Assembly: GCA_028719885.1 (NCBI GenBank)
Contig: JAQYLT010000078.1
Span: 112,503-176,502, forward strand
Length of the DNA stretch: 64,000 bases
Reading direction: 5' to 3'
Source: Bacillota bacterium
Lineage (GTDB): Bacteria > Bacillota > Clostridia > Oscillospirales > Oscillospiraceae
Shown: positions 25,876-34,579 of the stretch, piece after piece
Layout of the letters: every line of letters begins with the position of its first letter
Numbering within the stretch: the stretch's first letter is position 1
Program-made: the position numbers and the translations under genes
Notes under the pieces: generated by a model
The model's database searches: none
The model's input: the letters and a program-made list of their open reading frames with translations, nothing else
What the model was told of the DNA's origin: nothing

Positions 25876-25972
25876 CAGCGGGTGCGGAAGTCCTATCGCG
25901 GATAAGCAAATATCCTTCGTCTGCCACACAACTCCCCATTCTGGCAGCACTTCACGCAGGGCTTCCTACTCT
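25876..25972 (-). promoter_or_regulatory. Tetrahydrofolate (THF) riboswitch aptamer
   Basis: Read on the minus strand, the RNA shows the order of THF-I motifs: AGAGTAG, GCGTGAAGTG, AGAATGGGGAG, a GACGAAGG turn and the closing CGCGATAGG...CCGCACCCGCT. They align by eye to the class consensus (GAGTAG, GCGTTAAGTG, GAATGGGATG, ACGAAG, CCGCTC). A terminator follows at 25740-25766. Ligand binding should end transcription when folate is plentiful. Confidence 0.82.
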
Positions 25973-25982
25973 GTTCGCCACC

Positions 25983-26011
25983 AATATACATGATAACCGG
26001 CAAAATGTAAA
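25983..26011 (-). promoter_or_regulatory. Promoter of the riboswitch-folT transcript
   Basis: Minus-strand TTTACA (26006-26011), 17 bp, TATATT (25983-25988). The aptamer starts within 10 nt of the predicted start. Confidence 0.8.
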
Positions 26012-26043
26012 GACCCAAATGGAAATTTTTTCAAAAACAGGAA

Positions 26044-26067
26044 CTCCCCCGGATTTTTCCGGGGGAG
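26044..26067 (-). terminator. Terminator of the citrate-to-oxoglutarate operon
   Basis: CTCCCCCGG / CCGGGGGAG, followed on the minus strand by TTCCTGTTTTTG. It is separated from the last gene by an inserted MITE. Confidence 0.75.
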
Positions 26068-26076
26068 GGAGGATTA

Positions 26077-26239
26077 GGGAACCTCTGAATAATTCGGCAA
26101 GGGCTGGTGGCGAGGGATTTTGGCTCAGCCGAAAGTACCTAAATTGCGGGAATACTTTGTGTATTTTCCAATTTTGGTACTGCACGGATGGGGCAAAAGA
26201 CCCGCCATCCAGCTGCAGGCGAATTGTTCAGAGATTCCC
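26077..26239. mobile_element. 163-bp MITE with TA target duplication
   Basis: Terminal inverted repeats GGGAACCTCTGAATAATTCG and CGAATTGTTCAGAGATTCCC (two mismatches in 20). It is flanked by TA on both sides (26075-26076 and 26240-26241). No coding capacity. TA duplication and the ends suggest mobilisation by a Tc1/IS630- or IS5-like transposase, none of which is in the window. Confidence 0.82.
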
Positions 26240-27414
26240 TAGAGCAGCTTCATCAGCTCTTCCGTATAGGTCTGGCAGGTGGCGCCGTTTTGGTCGCCGG
26301 TGACGATGACGGGATTGGCCTCCAGGGCTTTTTCCAATCTTTCCGCCGCCTGGCTTCGGCAGATGTGGCGCAGGAGCATGGCTTCGGCCTTGAGGATGCT
26401 CTGGGGATTGGCATAGTCCCCCAGGCCCAGCTCCAGAAGCCGGGGGGCGGAGCCGTGGATGGCCTCGAACATGGCGAATTTGTCGCCGATGTTGGCGCTG
26501 CCTGCGGTGCCCACGCCGCCCTGAATCTGGGCCGCCTCATCGGTGATGATGTCGCCGTAGAGGTTGGGCAGCAGCACCACCTGGAACTGATTGCGAATGG
26601 CCTTGTTCACCAGGTTGGCGGTCATGATGTCGATGTACCAGTCGTCCACGGTGATCTCCGGATAATCCGCCGCTACCTCATGGGCAATGGCAGTGAATTT
26701 CCCGTCGGTCTTCTTCATGATATTGGCCTTGGTGACGATGGACACCCGGGTTTTTCCGTTCTGCCGGGCATAGTCAAAGGCAGCCCGGGCAATCCGGCGG
26801 GTGCCCGCATCGGTGGTGACCTTAAAGTCCACCGCCATGCCGGGAAGCTCCACGCCCCGGCTGCCCAGGACGTACTCGCCCTCGGTATTCTCCCGGAAGA
26901 ACATCCAGTCGATGCCCTCCTCCGGGATGGTCACCGGACGGGTATTGGCGTACAGGTCCAGCTCCCGGCGCAGCGTCACATTGGCGCTCTCCATCTTGCC
27001 GCCCATGGGGGTGGTGGTGGGGCCTTTCAGCAGCACATCGCAGGATTTGATCGCGGCCAAAACATCATCCGGCACACTCTTATTCAGGGCCAGCCGGTTT
27101 TCGATGGTCAGTCCCTCAATCTTTTTCAGAATCACCTTTCCGGATGCAATGTCCGCTTCCAGCAGCTTTTCCAGAACCCTCTGGGCCGCTTTCATGATGA
27201 TGGGGCCGATGCCGTCGCCGTCGATGAGGCCGATGGTGACCACCTCTTTTTGGGTGAAGTCCACCTTTTCGGAGGACATATGGGCAACCCGGTCCAGCTG
27301 CTCCTTTAAAAGCACCCGGAAAGCATCCACGGCGGAGAGCAGCTGGGTCTGAACCCCCAGTTCGTCCTTCACCGCATTTTGCAGGTCATTTAAGGCTTTT
27401 TCAATGGAATTCAT
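26239..27414 (-). CDS. NAD(P)-dependent isocitrate dehydrogenase family protein
   Basis: This is a 391-residue member of the isocitrate/isopropylmalate dehydrogenase family. After an extra helical N-terminus (about 1-55) come IGLIDGDGIGP, LKGPTTTPMGG, the substrate motif NVTLRRELDLYANTRP, the catalytic TKANIMKKTDG and the nucleotide-binding EAIHGSAPRL. With aconitase and a citrate synthase in the same operon, decarboxylation of isocitrate to 2-oxoglutarate is the natural role. Its TAG stop spans the junction with the MITE: TA from the target duplication, G from the MITE end. Confidence 0.88.
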   Translation of the reverse strand: MNSIEKALNDLQNAVKDELGVQTQLLSAVDAFRVLLKEQLDRVAHMSSEKVDFTQKEVVTIGLIDGDGIGPIIMKAAQRVLEKLLEADIASGKVILKKIEGLTIENRLALNKSVPDDVLAAIKSCDVLLKGPTTTPMGGKMESANVTLRRELDLYANTRPVTIPEEGIDWMFFRENTEGEYVLGSRGVELPGMAVDFKVTTDAGTRRIARAAFDYARQNGKTRVSIVTKANIMKKTDGKFTAIAHEVAADYPEITVDDWYIDIMTANLVNKAIRNQFQVVLLPNLYGDIITDEAAQIQGGVGTAGSANIGDKFAMFEAIHGSAPRLLELGLGDYANPQSILKAEAMLLRHICRSQAAERLEKALEANPVIVTGDQNGATCQTYTEELMKLL

Positions 27415-27484
27415 AGAATTTATCCTCCTGATAAGTTGAATGGCAGCGCCACTTTCGGAAAGGCGATTTCCCCCAACAGTGTGA

Positions 27485-29410
27485 TCAGCTGTTTTCTTTG
27501 GTATAGGCCAGCAGACCGCCGGCGAGAAGGATGGCTTTCTGACGCTCTGTGAGGATGCAGTTCAGCTGGGCGGTATGACCGGCGTCATCGGTCATGGTGA
27601 CGGTGCCGGAATTCATGCCCTCCAAAATGCCGCTGATGGTCAGCTTGCCGCCCTGGGCAAACAGGTCGTAGTCCGCCTTATTCCGGAACGTCAGCGGCAG
27701 GATGCCGGCGTTGATCAGGTTGGCCACATGGATTCTGGCAAAGCTCTTGGTCACCACCGCCCGGATTCCTAAGTACATGGGCACCAGGGCCGCATGCTCC
27801 CGGGAGGAGCCCTGGCCGTAGTTGCTGCCGCCGATGATAATGCCCTGACCCGCGGCCTTCGCCCGGGCGGGGAAGTCGGGATCGCAGACCTCGAAGCAGA
27901 ATTCGCTCATCTTGGGGATGTTGGACCGGTAGGGCAGCACCTTGGCACCGGCGGGCATGATGTGGTCCGTGGTGATGTTGTCCCCCACCTTCAGCACCAG
28001 CTCTGCGGCAATGGTATCCGTCACCGGTGCGCCCTTGGGGAAGGGCTTGATGTTGGGGCCACGGAGGACCTCCGCCTTGGCCGCCTCCTCCGGGGGCAGG
28101 GGCTGGAGCACGGAGCTGTCGTCAATGGCAAAATGTGCAGGCAGGGAAATCTCCGGAATGGGCGGCAGGGTGGTGGGGTCGCAGATGCAGCCTGCCAGGG
28201 CGGAGGCGGCAGCGGTTTCCGGAGAAACCAGGTAGACGTTGGCGTCCTTGGTGCCGCTGCGGCCCAGGAAATTCCGGTTAAAGGTCCGCAGGCTCACGCC
28301 GCCGGAATTGGGGGAGAAGCCCATGCCGATGCAGGGGCCGCAGGCGCATTCCAGAAGCCGCGCGCCGGAGGAGAGAATGTCGTTCAGCGCGCCGCAGGAG
28401 GCCAGCATGCTCAGCACCTGCCGGGAGCCGGGGGAGATGGACAGGTTCACCCCGGGGGCGATGGTTTTTCCCTTGAGAATGGCGGCTACCTTCAGCATAT
28501 CCACGAGGGAGGAATTGGTGCAGGAGCCGATGCACACCTGGTCCACCTTCACATTCTTCAAGGAAGCAACCTCCACCACATTGTCCGGGCTGTGGGGACA
28601 GGCGATCATGGGTTTCAGCTCACTCAGATCGATGGGGATGATCCGGTCGTATTCCGCGTCGGGGTCGCTTTCCAGGGGGATGAAGTCCGCTTCTCTGCCC
28701 TGGGCCGCCAGGAAAATGCGGGTCTGCTCGTCGGAGGGGAAGATGGAGGTGGTGGCTCCCAGCTCCGCGCCCATGTTGGTGATGGTGGCCCGCTCCGGCA
28801 CCGTCAGGGTTTTCACCCCGGGGCCGCCCCACTCGATGATGGCCCCCACGCCGCCCTTGACGGAGAGGATTTGAAGCAGCTTGAGGGCCGCGTCCTTGGC
28901 GGAGACAAAGGGATTCAATTTCCCCGTCAGCTCCACCTTATAGAGCTTCGGCATATTAATATAGTAGGCGCCGCCGCCCATGGCCACCGCCACATCCATG
29001 CCTCCTGCGCCGAAGGCCAGCATGCCCAAACCGCCGCCGGTGGGGGTGTGGGAGTCGGAGCCGATGAGGGTCTTGCCGGGCTTGCCGAACCGCTCCAGAT
29101 GGAGCTGATGGCAGATGCCGTTGCCGGGCCGGGAGAACCGGACGCCGTACTTCGCGGCCACGGACTGCAGATACTGGTGATCGTCGGCGTTCATAAAGCC
29201 GCACTGCAGGGTGTTATGGTCCACGTAGGCGATGGAGAATTCGGTTTTCACCTGGGGGATGCCCATGGTTTCAAATTCCAGATAAGCCATGGTGCCGGTG
29301 GCATCCTGGGTCAGGGTCTGGTCGATTTTCAAGGCGATTTCGCTGCCGGGAGTCAGATTGCCGGAGATCAGATGGTCCCGGATGATTTTCTGTGCGATTG
29401 TGTTACCCAT
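27485..29410 (-). CDS. Aconitate hydratase
   Basis: This roughly 641-residue [4Fe-4S] enzyme isomerises citrate and isocitrate. Cluster ligands are seen in CIGSCTNSS and in CACGPCIGMG. The N-terminal SDSHTPTGGGLGMLAFGAGG and the C-terminal swivel domain with GGSNYGQGSSREHAAL are typical of the shorter, mitochondrial-like aconitases. The frame is open to 29428, but the ATG at 29410 follows GAGAGG and begins the family motif. It overlaps the regulator gene by 8 bp. Confidence 0.94.
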   Translation of the reverse strand: MGNTIAQKIIRDHLISGNLTPGSEIALKIDQTLTQDATGTMAYLEFETMGIPQVKTEFSIAYVDHNTLQCGFMNADDHQYLQSVAAKYGVRFSRPGNGICHQLHLERFGKPGKTLIGSDSHTPTGGGLGMLAFGAGGMDVAVAMGGGAYYINMPKLYKVELTGKLNPFVSAKDAALKLLQILSVKGGVGAIIEWGGPGVKTLTVPERATITNMGAELGATTSIFPSDEQTRIFLAAQGREADFIPLESDPDAEYDRIIPIDLSELKPMIACPHSPDNVVEVASLKNVKVDQVCIGSCTNSSLVDMLKVAAILKGKTIAPGVNLSISPGSRQVLSMLASCGALNDILSSGARLLECACGPCIGMGFSPNSGGVSLRTFNRNFLGRSGTKDANVYLVSPETAAASALAGCICDPTTLPPIPEISLPAHFAIDDSSVLQPLPPEEAAKAEVLRGPNIKPFPKGAPVTDTIAAELVLKVGDNITTDHIMPAGAKVLPYRSNIPKMSEFCFEVCDPDFPARAKAAGQGIIIGGSNYGQGSSREHAALVPMYLGIRAVVTKSFARIHVANLINAGILPLTFRNKADYDLFAQGGKLTISGILEGMNSGTVTMTDDAGHTAQLNCILTERQKAILLAGGLLAYTKENS

Positions 29411-30056
29411 TTTGGCTGAACCTCTCAATCATGGTGTGTTTGGCGTTTTCAATATGCTGGCTTACCAGCTTTTCCGCCAGCTCCGCATCTCCGGCGCAGA
29501 TGGCATTGCAGATGGCCTTGTGCTCGTTGATGCTCTTTTGCCGCCGGGCGGGGATGGAATAGGAATTGCGGCGGTAGCGCTGGGTTTTCCGGTGCAGGGG
29601 CCGGAGGGTATCCATCAAAACGGTGCGGCCGCTGATTTCATAGATGCTTTCGTGGAATTCGTCGTCGATTTCCCGCAGGTGATCGAAATCCCCTTTTTCA
29701 AAATAGAAGTCCTGCAATTCGCTGAGCTGCTGCAGCCGCTTGGCGTCTTCCTCGGTGCGGTTTTTTGCGGCATAGTAGGCGGCCAGGCCCTCGCAGCGCA
29801 GGCGGATGTCCATGATGTCCTCCAAATCCTCCAGGGTGATGCCCAGCACCACGCTGCCCTTGCCGGAATCCCGGATGAGCCGCTCCTGCTCCAGTCGCCG
29901 CAGGGCCTCCCGGATGGGGGTGCGGCTCACATTCAGCTGCTCCACCAGCTTCAACTCGGTGAGCACCTCGCCCCGGGGATAGACCCCGGAAATAATATCA
30001 CTTTCCAGCTTCTCAAATACCTGATCTGCCAGAGAGATGGATTTTAAAACTGCCAT
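29403..30056 (-). CDS. GntR/FadR-family transcription regulator
   Basis: This 217-residue regulator has an N-terminal winged helix (about 8-75, with LTELKLVEQLNVSRTPIREALRRLEQERLI) and a C-terminal all-helical FCD ligand domain (LEDIMDIRLRCEGLAA, EIDDEFHESIYEISG). Its Asp/His metal-binding residues usually sense small carboxylates. It lies inside the citrate operon, between the citrate synthase and aconitase genes. Control of that operon by citrate or a related acid is inferred. Confidence 0.9.
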   Translation of the reverse strand: MAVLKSISLADQVFEKLESDIISGVYPRGEVLTELKLVEQLNVSRTPIREALRRLEQERLIRDSGKGSVVLGITLEDLEDIMDIRLRCEGLAAYYAAKNRTEEDAKRLQQLSELQDFYFEKGDFDHLREIDDEFHESIYEISGRTVLMDTLRPLHRKTQRYRRNSYSIPARRQKSINEHKAICNAICAGDAELAEKLVSQHIENAKHTMIERFSQNG

Positions 30057-30092
30057 AATTTCCTCCCTTTCTAATTCGTACTCGACGCGATC

Positions 30093-31469
30093 CTATTCTT
30101 TAGGGAACCGTCCGGGGGCGAATTCCTGGATTTTTTCCAGCATCTCCCCGTGGGAGATCATGGTCACCCGGCCGGTTTCATACTCCGCGTCCACCCACTG
30201 CTTGATGGATGCGACCAACGGGTCGGATTTGGCCACCTGGTCGTCGCCTTTCAGCCGGAAGTGCTGATTGATCCAGTAGGCGATGCCCGCCGCGCCGGAG
30301 GTCTTGCTGATTTCCACCGTTGCCGGACGGTTTAAGAGCTTTTCCGTATCGAAGATGGTGTAAATCTCCGCGTCCTTCATCAGGCCGTCGGCGTGGATGC
30401 CCGCCCGGGTGGAATTGAAGCTGGCCCCGGCAAAGGGGGTCATGGGGGGAATCTTGTAGCCGATGTCCTTTTCAAAATACTCCGCAATCTCCGTAATCAC
30501 CGTGGGGTCCATGCCGTCCATGGAGCCCCGGAGGGAGGCGTACTCAAACACCATGGCCTCCAAGGGGATGTTGCCGGTGCGCTCGCCGATGCCCAGCAGA
30601 CTGCAATTGACGGCGCAGGCGCCATAGAGCCAGGCGGTAGAGGCATTGGTCACGGCCTTGTAGAAATCGTTGTGGCCGTGCCATTCCAGGCATTCACTGG
30701 GCACGTCGGCATAGTGCTGCAGGCCGTAGATGATACCGGCCACGCTCCGGGGCAGGGCGGCCTCGGTGTAGGGGACGCCATAGCCCATGGTGTCGCAGGC
30801 ACGAATCTTCACCGGGATGCCCGCCTCCCGGCTGAGGGCCTGGAGCTCATTGACAAAGGGCACCACGAAGCCATAGAAATCCGCCCGGGTGATGTCCTCC
30901 AGATGGCAGCGGGGAATGACCCCGGCGTTGAAGGCGTCTTTTACCGTACCCAGGTAGTAGTCCAGCACCTGAGAGCGGGTCATTTTCATTTTTTTGAAGA
31001 TGTGATAATCGGAGCAGGAGACCAGAATGCCGGTTTCTTTCAGGCCCAGGTCCCGCACCAGCTTGAAGTCCTCCTTACTGGCCCGAATCCAGCTGGTGAT
31101 CTCCGGAAATTTCAGGTCCAGCTCCAGGCATTTTTCCAGGGCCTGCCGGTCTTTTTTGCTGTAGATGAAAAACTCCGTCTGCCGGATGATGCCGTAGGGA
31201 CCGCCCAGCTTGCTCAGAAGCTTATAGATGTTCACGATCTGGTCCACGGTGTAGGGCTCCACGCTCTGCTGCCCGTCCCGCAGGGAGGTATCGGTGATCC
31301 AGATTTCCTCCGGCATGTTCAGAGGCACCCGCCGGTGGTTGAAGGCCACCTTTGGCACGGTGCCGTAGGAGTAGATGTCCCGCTGCAAATTGGGCTCGGG
31401 AATGTCCTGGAGGGAATATTTATAGGAATTCTTCTCCAACAGGTTGGTTTTGCTGGATATTTCCAACAT
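30093..31469 (-). CDS. Re-type citrate synthase (HMGL-like)
   Basis: This is a 458-residue enzyme of the DRE-TIM (homocitrate/isopropylmalate synthase) fold. DTSLRDGQQS lies near residue 60, with CHLEDITRADFYGF, the metal-binding HGHNDFYKAV and NCSLLGIGERTGN further on. The long N-terminus and C-terminus match the Re-citrate synthases of anaerobic clostridia rather than isopropylmalate synthase. With aconitase and isocitrate dehydrogenase behind it, it would make citrate from oxaloacetate and acetyl-CoA for glutamate synthesis. Homocitrate synthase is the alternative. Confidence 0.83.
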   Translation of the reverse strand: MLEISSKTNLLEKNSYKYSLQDIPEPNLQRDIYSYGTVPKVAFNHRRVPLNMPEEIWITDTSLRDGQQSVEPYTVDQIVNIYKLLSKLGGPYGIIRQTEFFIYSKKDRQALEKCLELDLKFPEITSWIRASKEDFKLVRDLGLKETGILVSCSDYHIFKKMKMTRSQVLDYYLGTVKDAFNAGVIPRCHLEDITRADFYGFVVPFVNELQALSREAGIPVKIRACDTMGYGVPYTEAALPRSVAGIIYGLQHYADVPSECLEWHGHNDFYKAVTNASTAWLYGACAVNCSLLGIGERTGNIPLEAMVFEYASLRGSMDGMDPTVITEIAEYFEKDIGYKIPPMTPFAGASFNSTRAGIHADGLMKDAEIYTIFDTEKLLNRPATVEISKTSGAAGIAYWINQHFRLKGDDQVAKSDPLVASIKQWVDAEYETGRVTMISHGEMLEKIQEFAPGRFPKE

Positions 31470-31501
31470 GGTAAAGGCCCCTTTCTTTGAGCTGTATCAT
31501 T

Positions 31502-31515
31502 GTATGCAATTATAC
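31502..31515. promoter_or_regulatory. Candidate GntR operator
   Basis: Palindrome GTAT-GCAATT-ATAC overlapping the -10 box of the citrate operon. FCD-type GntR proteins usually bind short GT/AC palindromes. Confidence 0.45.
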
Positions 31516-31536
31516 TTGCGTTTCCAGAAAAGTCAA
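31509..31536 (-). promoter_or_regulatory. Promoter of the citrate-to-oxoglutarate operon
   Basis: Minus-strand TTGACT (31531-31536), 16 bp, TATAAT (31509-31514). Confidence 0.82.
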
Positions 31537-31667
31537 GTGTTTTTTCGCAGAAGACAACGCCGCCCTACGAAACGTGTATTAACGTGTATTTTTTAATTGT
31601 GACAAGCTACTGCAGAGGGACTGGGGTGGAAAAATCAAGAAATTTCCAAATATCCTTTAAAAAATCC

Positions 31668-31696
31668 TTTACTTTTGGGCACACTTATGTTATGAT
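31668..31696 (+). promoter_or_regulatory. Promoter of rpsO
   Basis: TTTACT (31668-31673), 17 bp, TATGAT (31691-31696). The leader of about 95 nt is GC-rich and structured; S15 feedback binding there is plausible but not shown. Confidence 0.72.
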
Positions 31697-31797
31697 GGTC
31701 GGGCTGGCTATGGCTGGCATACGGCCCGCGGCTCAGTTTCGGGATTCACCACCCACACTTAGCTGCCGGGGAATTGATTTGAAAGGTGGAAAACACA

Positions 31798-32064
31798 ATG
31801 ATTCAGAAGGAAAAGAAGACCCAGGTCATCCTGGATAATGCGACCCACGAAGGCGACACCGGCTCTCCCGAGGTTCAGGTTGCCATCCTCACCGCCCGCA
31901 TCAACGAGCTGACCGAGCACCTGCGCGTCCACAAGCACGATAACCACTCCCGCCGGGGCCTGCTGATGATGGTCGGTAAGCGCCGCAAGATGCTGGACTA
32001 TCTGGCCAAGAAGGACATCAACCGCTACCGTGCCCTGATTGCCAAGCTGGGTATCCGTAAGTAA
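31798..32064 (+). CDS. rpsO: 30S ribosomal protein S15
   Basis: This 88-residue protein has exactly the usual S15 length. Blocks [27 protein letters not shown] and [20 protein letters not shown] are those that contact helices 20-22 of 16S rRNA. An in-frame ATG 12 bp upstream exists, but MIQKEKK is the conserved start and follows GAAAGGTGGA. The gene order rpsO-pnp is classical. Confidence 0.98.
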   Translation: MIQKEKKTQVILDNATHEGDTGSPEVQVAILTARINELTEHLRVHKHDNHSRRGLLMMVGKRRKMLDYLAKKDINRYRALIAKLGIRK

Positions 32065-32073
32065 GAATTGTTT

Positions 32074-32103
32074 AAGGCGACGGGGCAACCTGTCGCCTTT
32101 TTC
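32074..32103 (+). terminator. Terminator after rpsO
   Basis: AAGGCGAC / GTCGCCTT hairpin with TTTTT tail; probably partial, since pnp follows. Confidence 0.85.
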
Positions 32104-32117
32104 AAGCAGCATCCCAC

Positions 32118-32285
32118 TTCGGGAGCCGTTTTAGCAATTGAACGTGTTTTTAATGGAAGCGCCGCACCTGGTCACTGACCGGAGGGTTTTACAGCGGAAG
32201 CGATACCGGGCGGTGCCCAGAAGCGCGGCAGTTATCGCTTCTTGTGCACACATTAAAAACAGGTTCAATGGCTAAACCTCCCGAA
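32118..32285 (+). promoter_or_regulatory. Long structured leader of pnp
   Basis: Arms 32118-32155 and 32251-32285 form a stem of about 32 paired bases, broken by one small internal loop and two single mismatches (TTCGGGAG, TTTAGC, ATTGAAC, TGTTTTTAATG in order). Inside are sub-hairpins GGTCA/TGACC and GAAGCGATA/TATCGCTTC. In E. coli a long pnp leader stem is cut by RNase III for PNPase autoregulation; a similar role is inferred. Confidence 0.75.
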
Positions 32286-32352
32286 ACACCATTTTTCAAT
32301 CAGCTTCTTTGGGGCAGATTGAAAAGAAAAACAATACTATGGAGGTAAAACA

Positions 32353-34473
32353 ATGGTAACTCACAGACAGTTCCCGAACCACAAGGTGTTCGAAATGGAA
32401 ATCGGTGGCCGCCCCTTTACCGTGGAAACCGGTAAGGTGGCCGAGCTTGCCAACGCCGAGTGCATCTGCCGCTACGGCGACACCGTGGTGCTCACCACCT
32501 GCACCGCCAACCCCATCCCCAAGGCGGGCATCGACTACTTCCCCCTGACCATCGAGTTTGAAGAGCGGATGTACTCCGTGGGCCGCATTCCCGGCTCCTT
32601 CAACCGGCGGGAGGGCAAGCCCAGCGAGCGGGGCATCCTGAACAGCCGCATCATCGACCGGCCCATGCGCCCCCTCTTCGACGAGGAGCTGCGGAACGAC
32701 ACCGTGGTCACCTGCACCGTCATGGCCAACGACTACGACAACCCCGTGGAGATCGTAGCTTCTCTGGGCGCTTCCATCGCCATCGCTTCCTCCGATGTGC
32801 CTTGGAACGGACCCGTGGCCACCACCAACGTGTGCCACCTGAATGGCCGCTATATCATCAACCCCTCCACCGAGGAGCGGGAAGCTGCCGACTGCTTCGT
32901 GTGCATCTCCTCCACCTTTGAAAAGGTGGTTATGATCGAGACCGAGGCCAACGAGGCCCCCGAGGCCGTGGTGCTGGAAGCCATCCGCATTGCCCACGAG
33001 ACCAATATGGAGATCGTGAAATTCATCAACGGCATTGTGGCCGAGATCGGCAAGCCCAAGTTCACCTTTGAAAAGGCCGCCGTGAACCACGAGCTGCTGG
33101 ATGATCTGATGGCCTATGGCCTGAACCAGATTGAGTACGCCCTGGACACCCCCGACAAGAACGTCCGGGAGGAGCGGCTCACCGCCGCCCGGCTGGACTT
33201 CCAGGAGAAGTTCGGCGAGAAGTATGAGGACTTCGAGACCCACATTGATGTCTGCCTGTACAAGATGCAGAAAAAGGTGGTCAAGAAGTGGCTGCTCCAG
33301 GGCAAGCGCGTGGACGGCCGTGGCATGGACGAAATTCGTCCCCTGGCTGCCGAGGTTGGCGTGCTGCCCCGGGTTCACGGCTCCGGCCTGTTCACCCGCG
33401 GCCAGACCCAGGTGCTCTCCGTCTGCACCCTGAACACCCTGTCCGCCGCCCAGAAGCTGGACACCATCTACTCTGAAGAGACCAAGCGCTATATCCACCA
33501 CTACAATTTCCCCGCCTACTCCACCGGCGAGGCCCGGGCTGCCCGGTCCACCAGCCGTCGTGAGATCGGTCACGGCGCCCTGGCCGAGAAGGCCCTGCTG
33601 CCTGTGATTCCCAGCGTGGAGGAGTTCCCCTACGCCATTCGGGTGGTCAGCGAGGTGCTTAGCTCCAATGGCTCCACCTCTCAGGGCTCCATCTGCGGCT
33701 CCACTCTGGCGCTGATGGATGCCGGTGTGCCCATCAAGCGGCCTGTGGCAGGTATCTCCTGCGGCCTGATCTCCGACCAGGAGACCGGCGAGTGGAGAAC
33801 CTTTACCGACATTCAGGGCGTGGAGGACTTCCACGGTGAGATGGACTTCAAGGTGGCCGGTACCACCGAGGGCATCACCGCCATCCAGATGGACCTGAAG
33901 AACAAGGGCCTGACCATGGAGATCATCGCCGACGCCCTGGAGCGCTGCCGCAAGGCCCGGCTGGAGATTCTCAGCGAGATCATGCTGCCCTGCATCGCCG
34001 AGCCCCGGGCCGAGGTGTCCGAGTTCGCTCCCAAGATGCTCAGCCTGAAGATTCCCGTGGACAAGATTCGGGAGGTCATCGGCTCCGGCGGCAAGACCAT
34101 CCAGAAGATCTGCGCCGACACCGGCGCCAAGGTGGACATCGACGACGACGGCTCCGTGTTCATTTCCGCTGTGGATTCCGCCGCTGCCTACGCCGCCAAG
34201 AAGATGGTGGACGACATCTGCTTCGTGCCTGAGGTGGGCAAGATCTACTACGGCAAGGTGGTCCGCATTCTGCCCATCGGCGCTTTTGTGGAGATTGCGC
34301 CCGGCCACGACGGCATGGTCCACATTTCCAAGCTGGAAAACCGCCGGGTGGAAAAGGTGGAAGATGTGCTGAACCTGGGCGACATGACCTATGTGAAGTT
34401 CATGGGCTTCGACGAAAAGGGCCGTGCCAACTTCAGCCGCAAGGATGCCCTGAAAGAGATGGAAAACAAGTAA
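32353..34473 (+). CDS. pnp: Polyribonucleotide nucleotidyltransferase (PNPase)
   Basis: This 706-residue phosphorolytic 3'-5' exoribonuclease has two RNase PH domains (about 5-215 and 310-540). The first has RIPGSFNRREGKPSERGIL and the second TRGQTQVLSVCTLN and GDFKVAGT-like blocks. A KH domain (KIREVIGSGGKTIQKIC near 570) and a C-terminal S1 domain (GKIYYGKVVRILPIGAFVEI) complete it. The ATG follows GGAGG. It lies downstream of rpsO with a long structured leader between. Confidence 0.97.
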   Translation: MVTHRQFPNHKVFEMEIGGRPFTVETGKVAELANAECICRYGDTVVLTTCTANPIPKAGIDYFPLTIEFEERMYSVGRIPGSFNRREGKPSERGILNSRIIDRPMRPLFDEELRNDTVVTCTVMANDYDNPVEIVASLGASIAIASSDVPWNGPVATTNVCHLNGRYIINPSTEEREAADCFVCISSTFEKVVMIETEANEAPEAVVLEAIRIAHETNMEIVKFINGIVAEIGKPKFTFEKAAVNHELLDDLMAYGLNQIEYALDTPDKNVREERLTAARLDFQEKFGEKYEDFETHIDVCLYKMQKKVVKKWLLQGKRVDGRGMDEIRPLAAEVGVLPRVHGSGLFTRGQTQVLSVCTLNTLSAAQKLDTIYSEETKRYIHHYNFPAYSTGEARAARSTSRREIGHGALAEKALLPVIPSVEEFPYAIRVVSEVLSSNGSTSQGSICGSTLALMDAGVPIKRPVAGISCGLISDQETGEWRTFTDIQGVEDFHGEMDFKVAGTTEGITAIQMDLKNKGLTMEIIADALERCRKARLEILSEIMLPCIAEPRAEVSEFAPKMLSLKIPVDKIREVIGSGGKTIQKICADTGAKVDIDDDGSVFISAVDSAAAYAAKKMVDDICFVPEVGKIYYGKVVRILPIGAFVEIAPGHDGMVHISKLENRRVEKVEDVLNLGDMTYVKFMGFDEKGRANFSRKDALKEMENK

Positions 34474-34480
34474 TTTCCCC

Positions 34481-34515
34481 AACCTCCAAGGTCCAATGGC
34501 CTTGGAGGTTTTTTA
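34481..34515 (+). terminator. Terminator of pnp
   Basis: AACCTCCAAGG / CCTTGGAGGTT followed by TTTTT. Confidence 0.92.
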
Positions 34516-34544
34516 AATTGTCCATCCAATGTGAAAAAAAGTGC

Positions 34545-34573
34545 TTGACAAATGGACACGAAGACGTTATAGT
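34545..34573 (+). promoter_or_regulatory. Promoter of the trpXYZ-type operon
   Basis: TTGACA (34545-34550), 17 bp, TATAGT (34568-34573). Confidence 0.9.
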
Positions 34574-34579
34574 AGGCAT

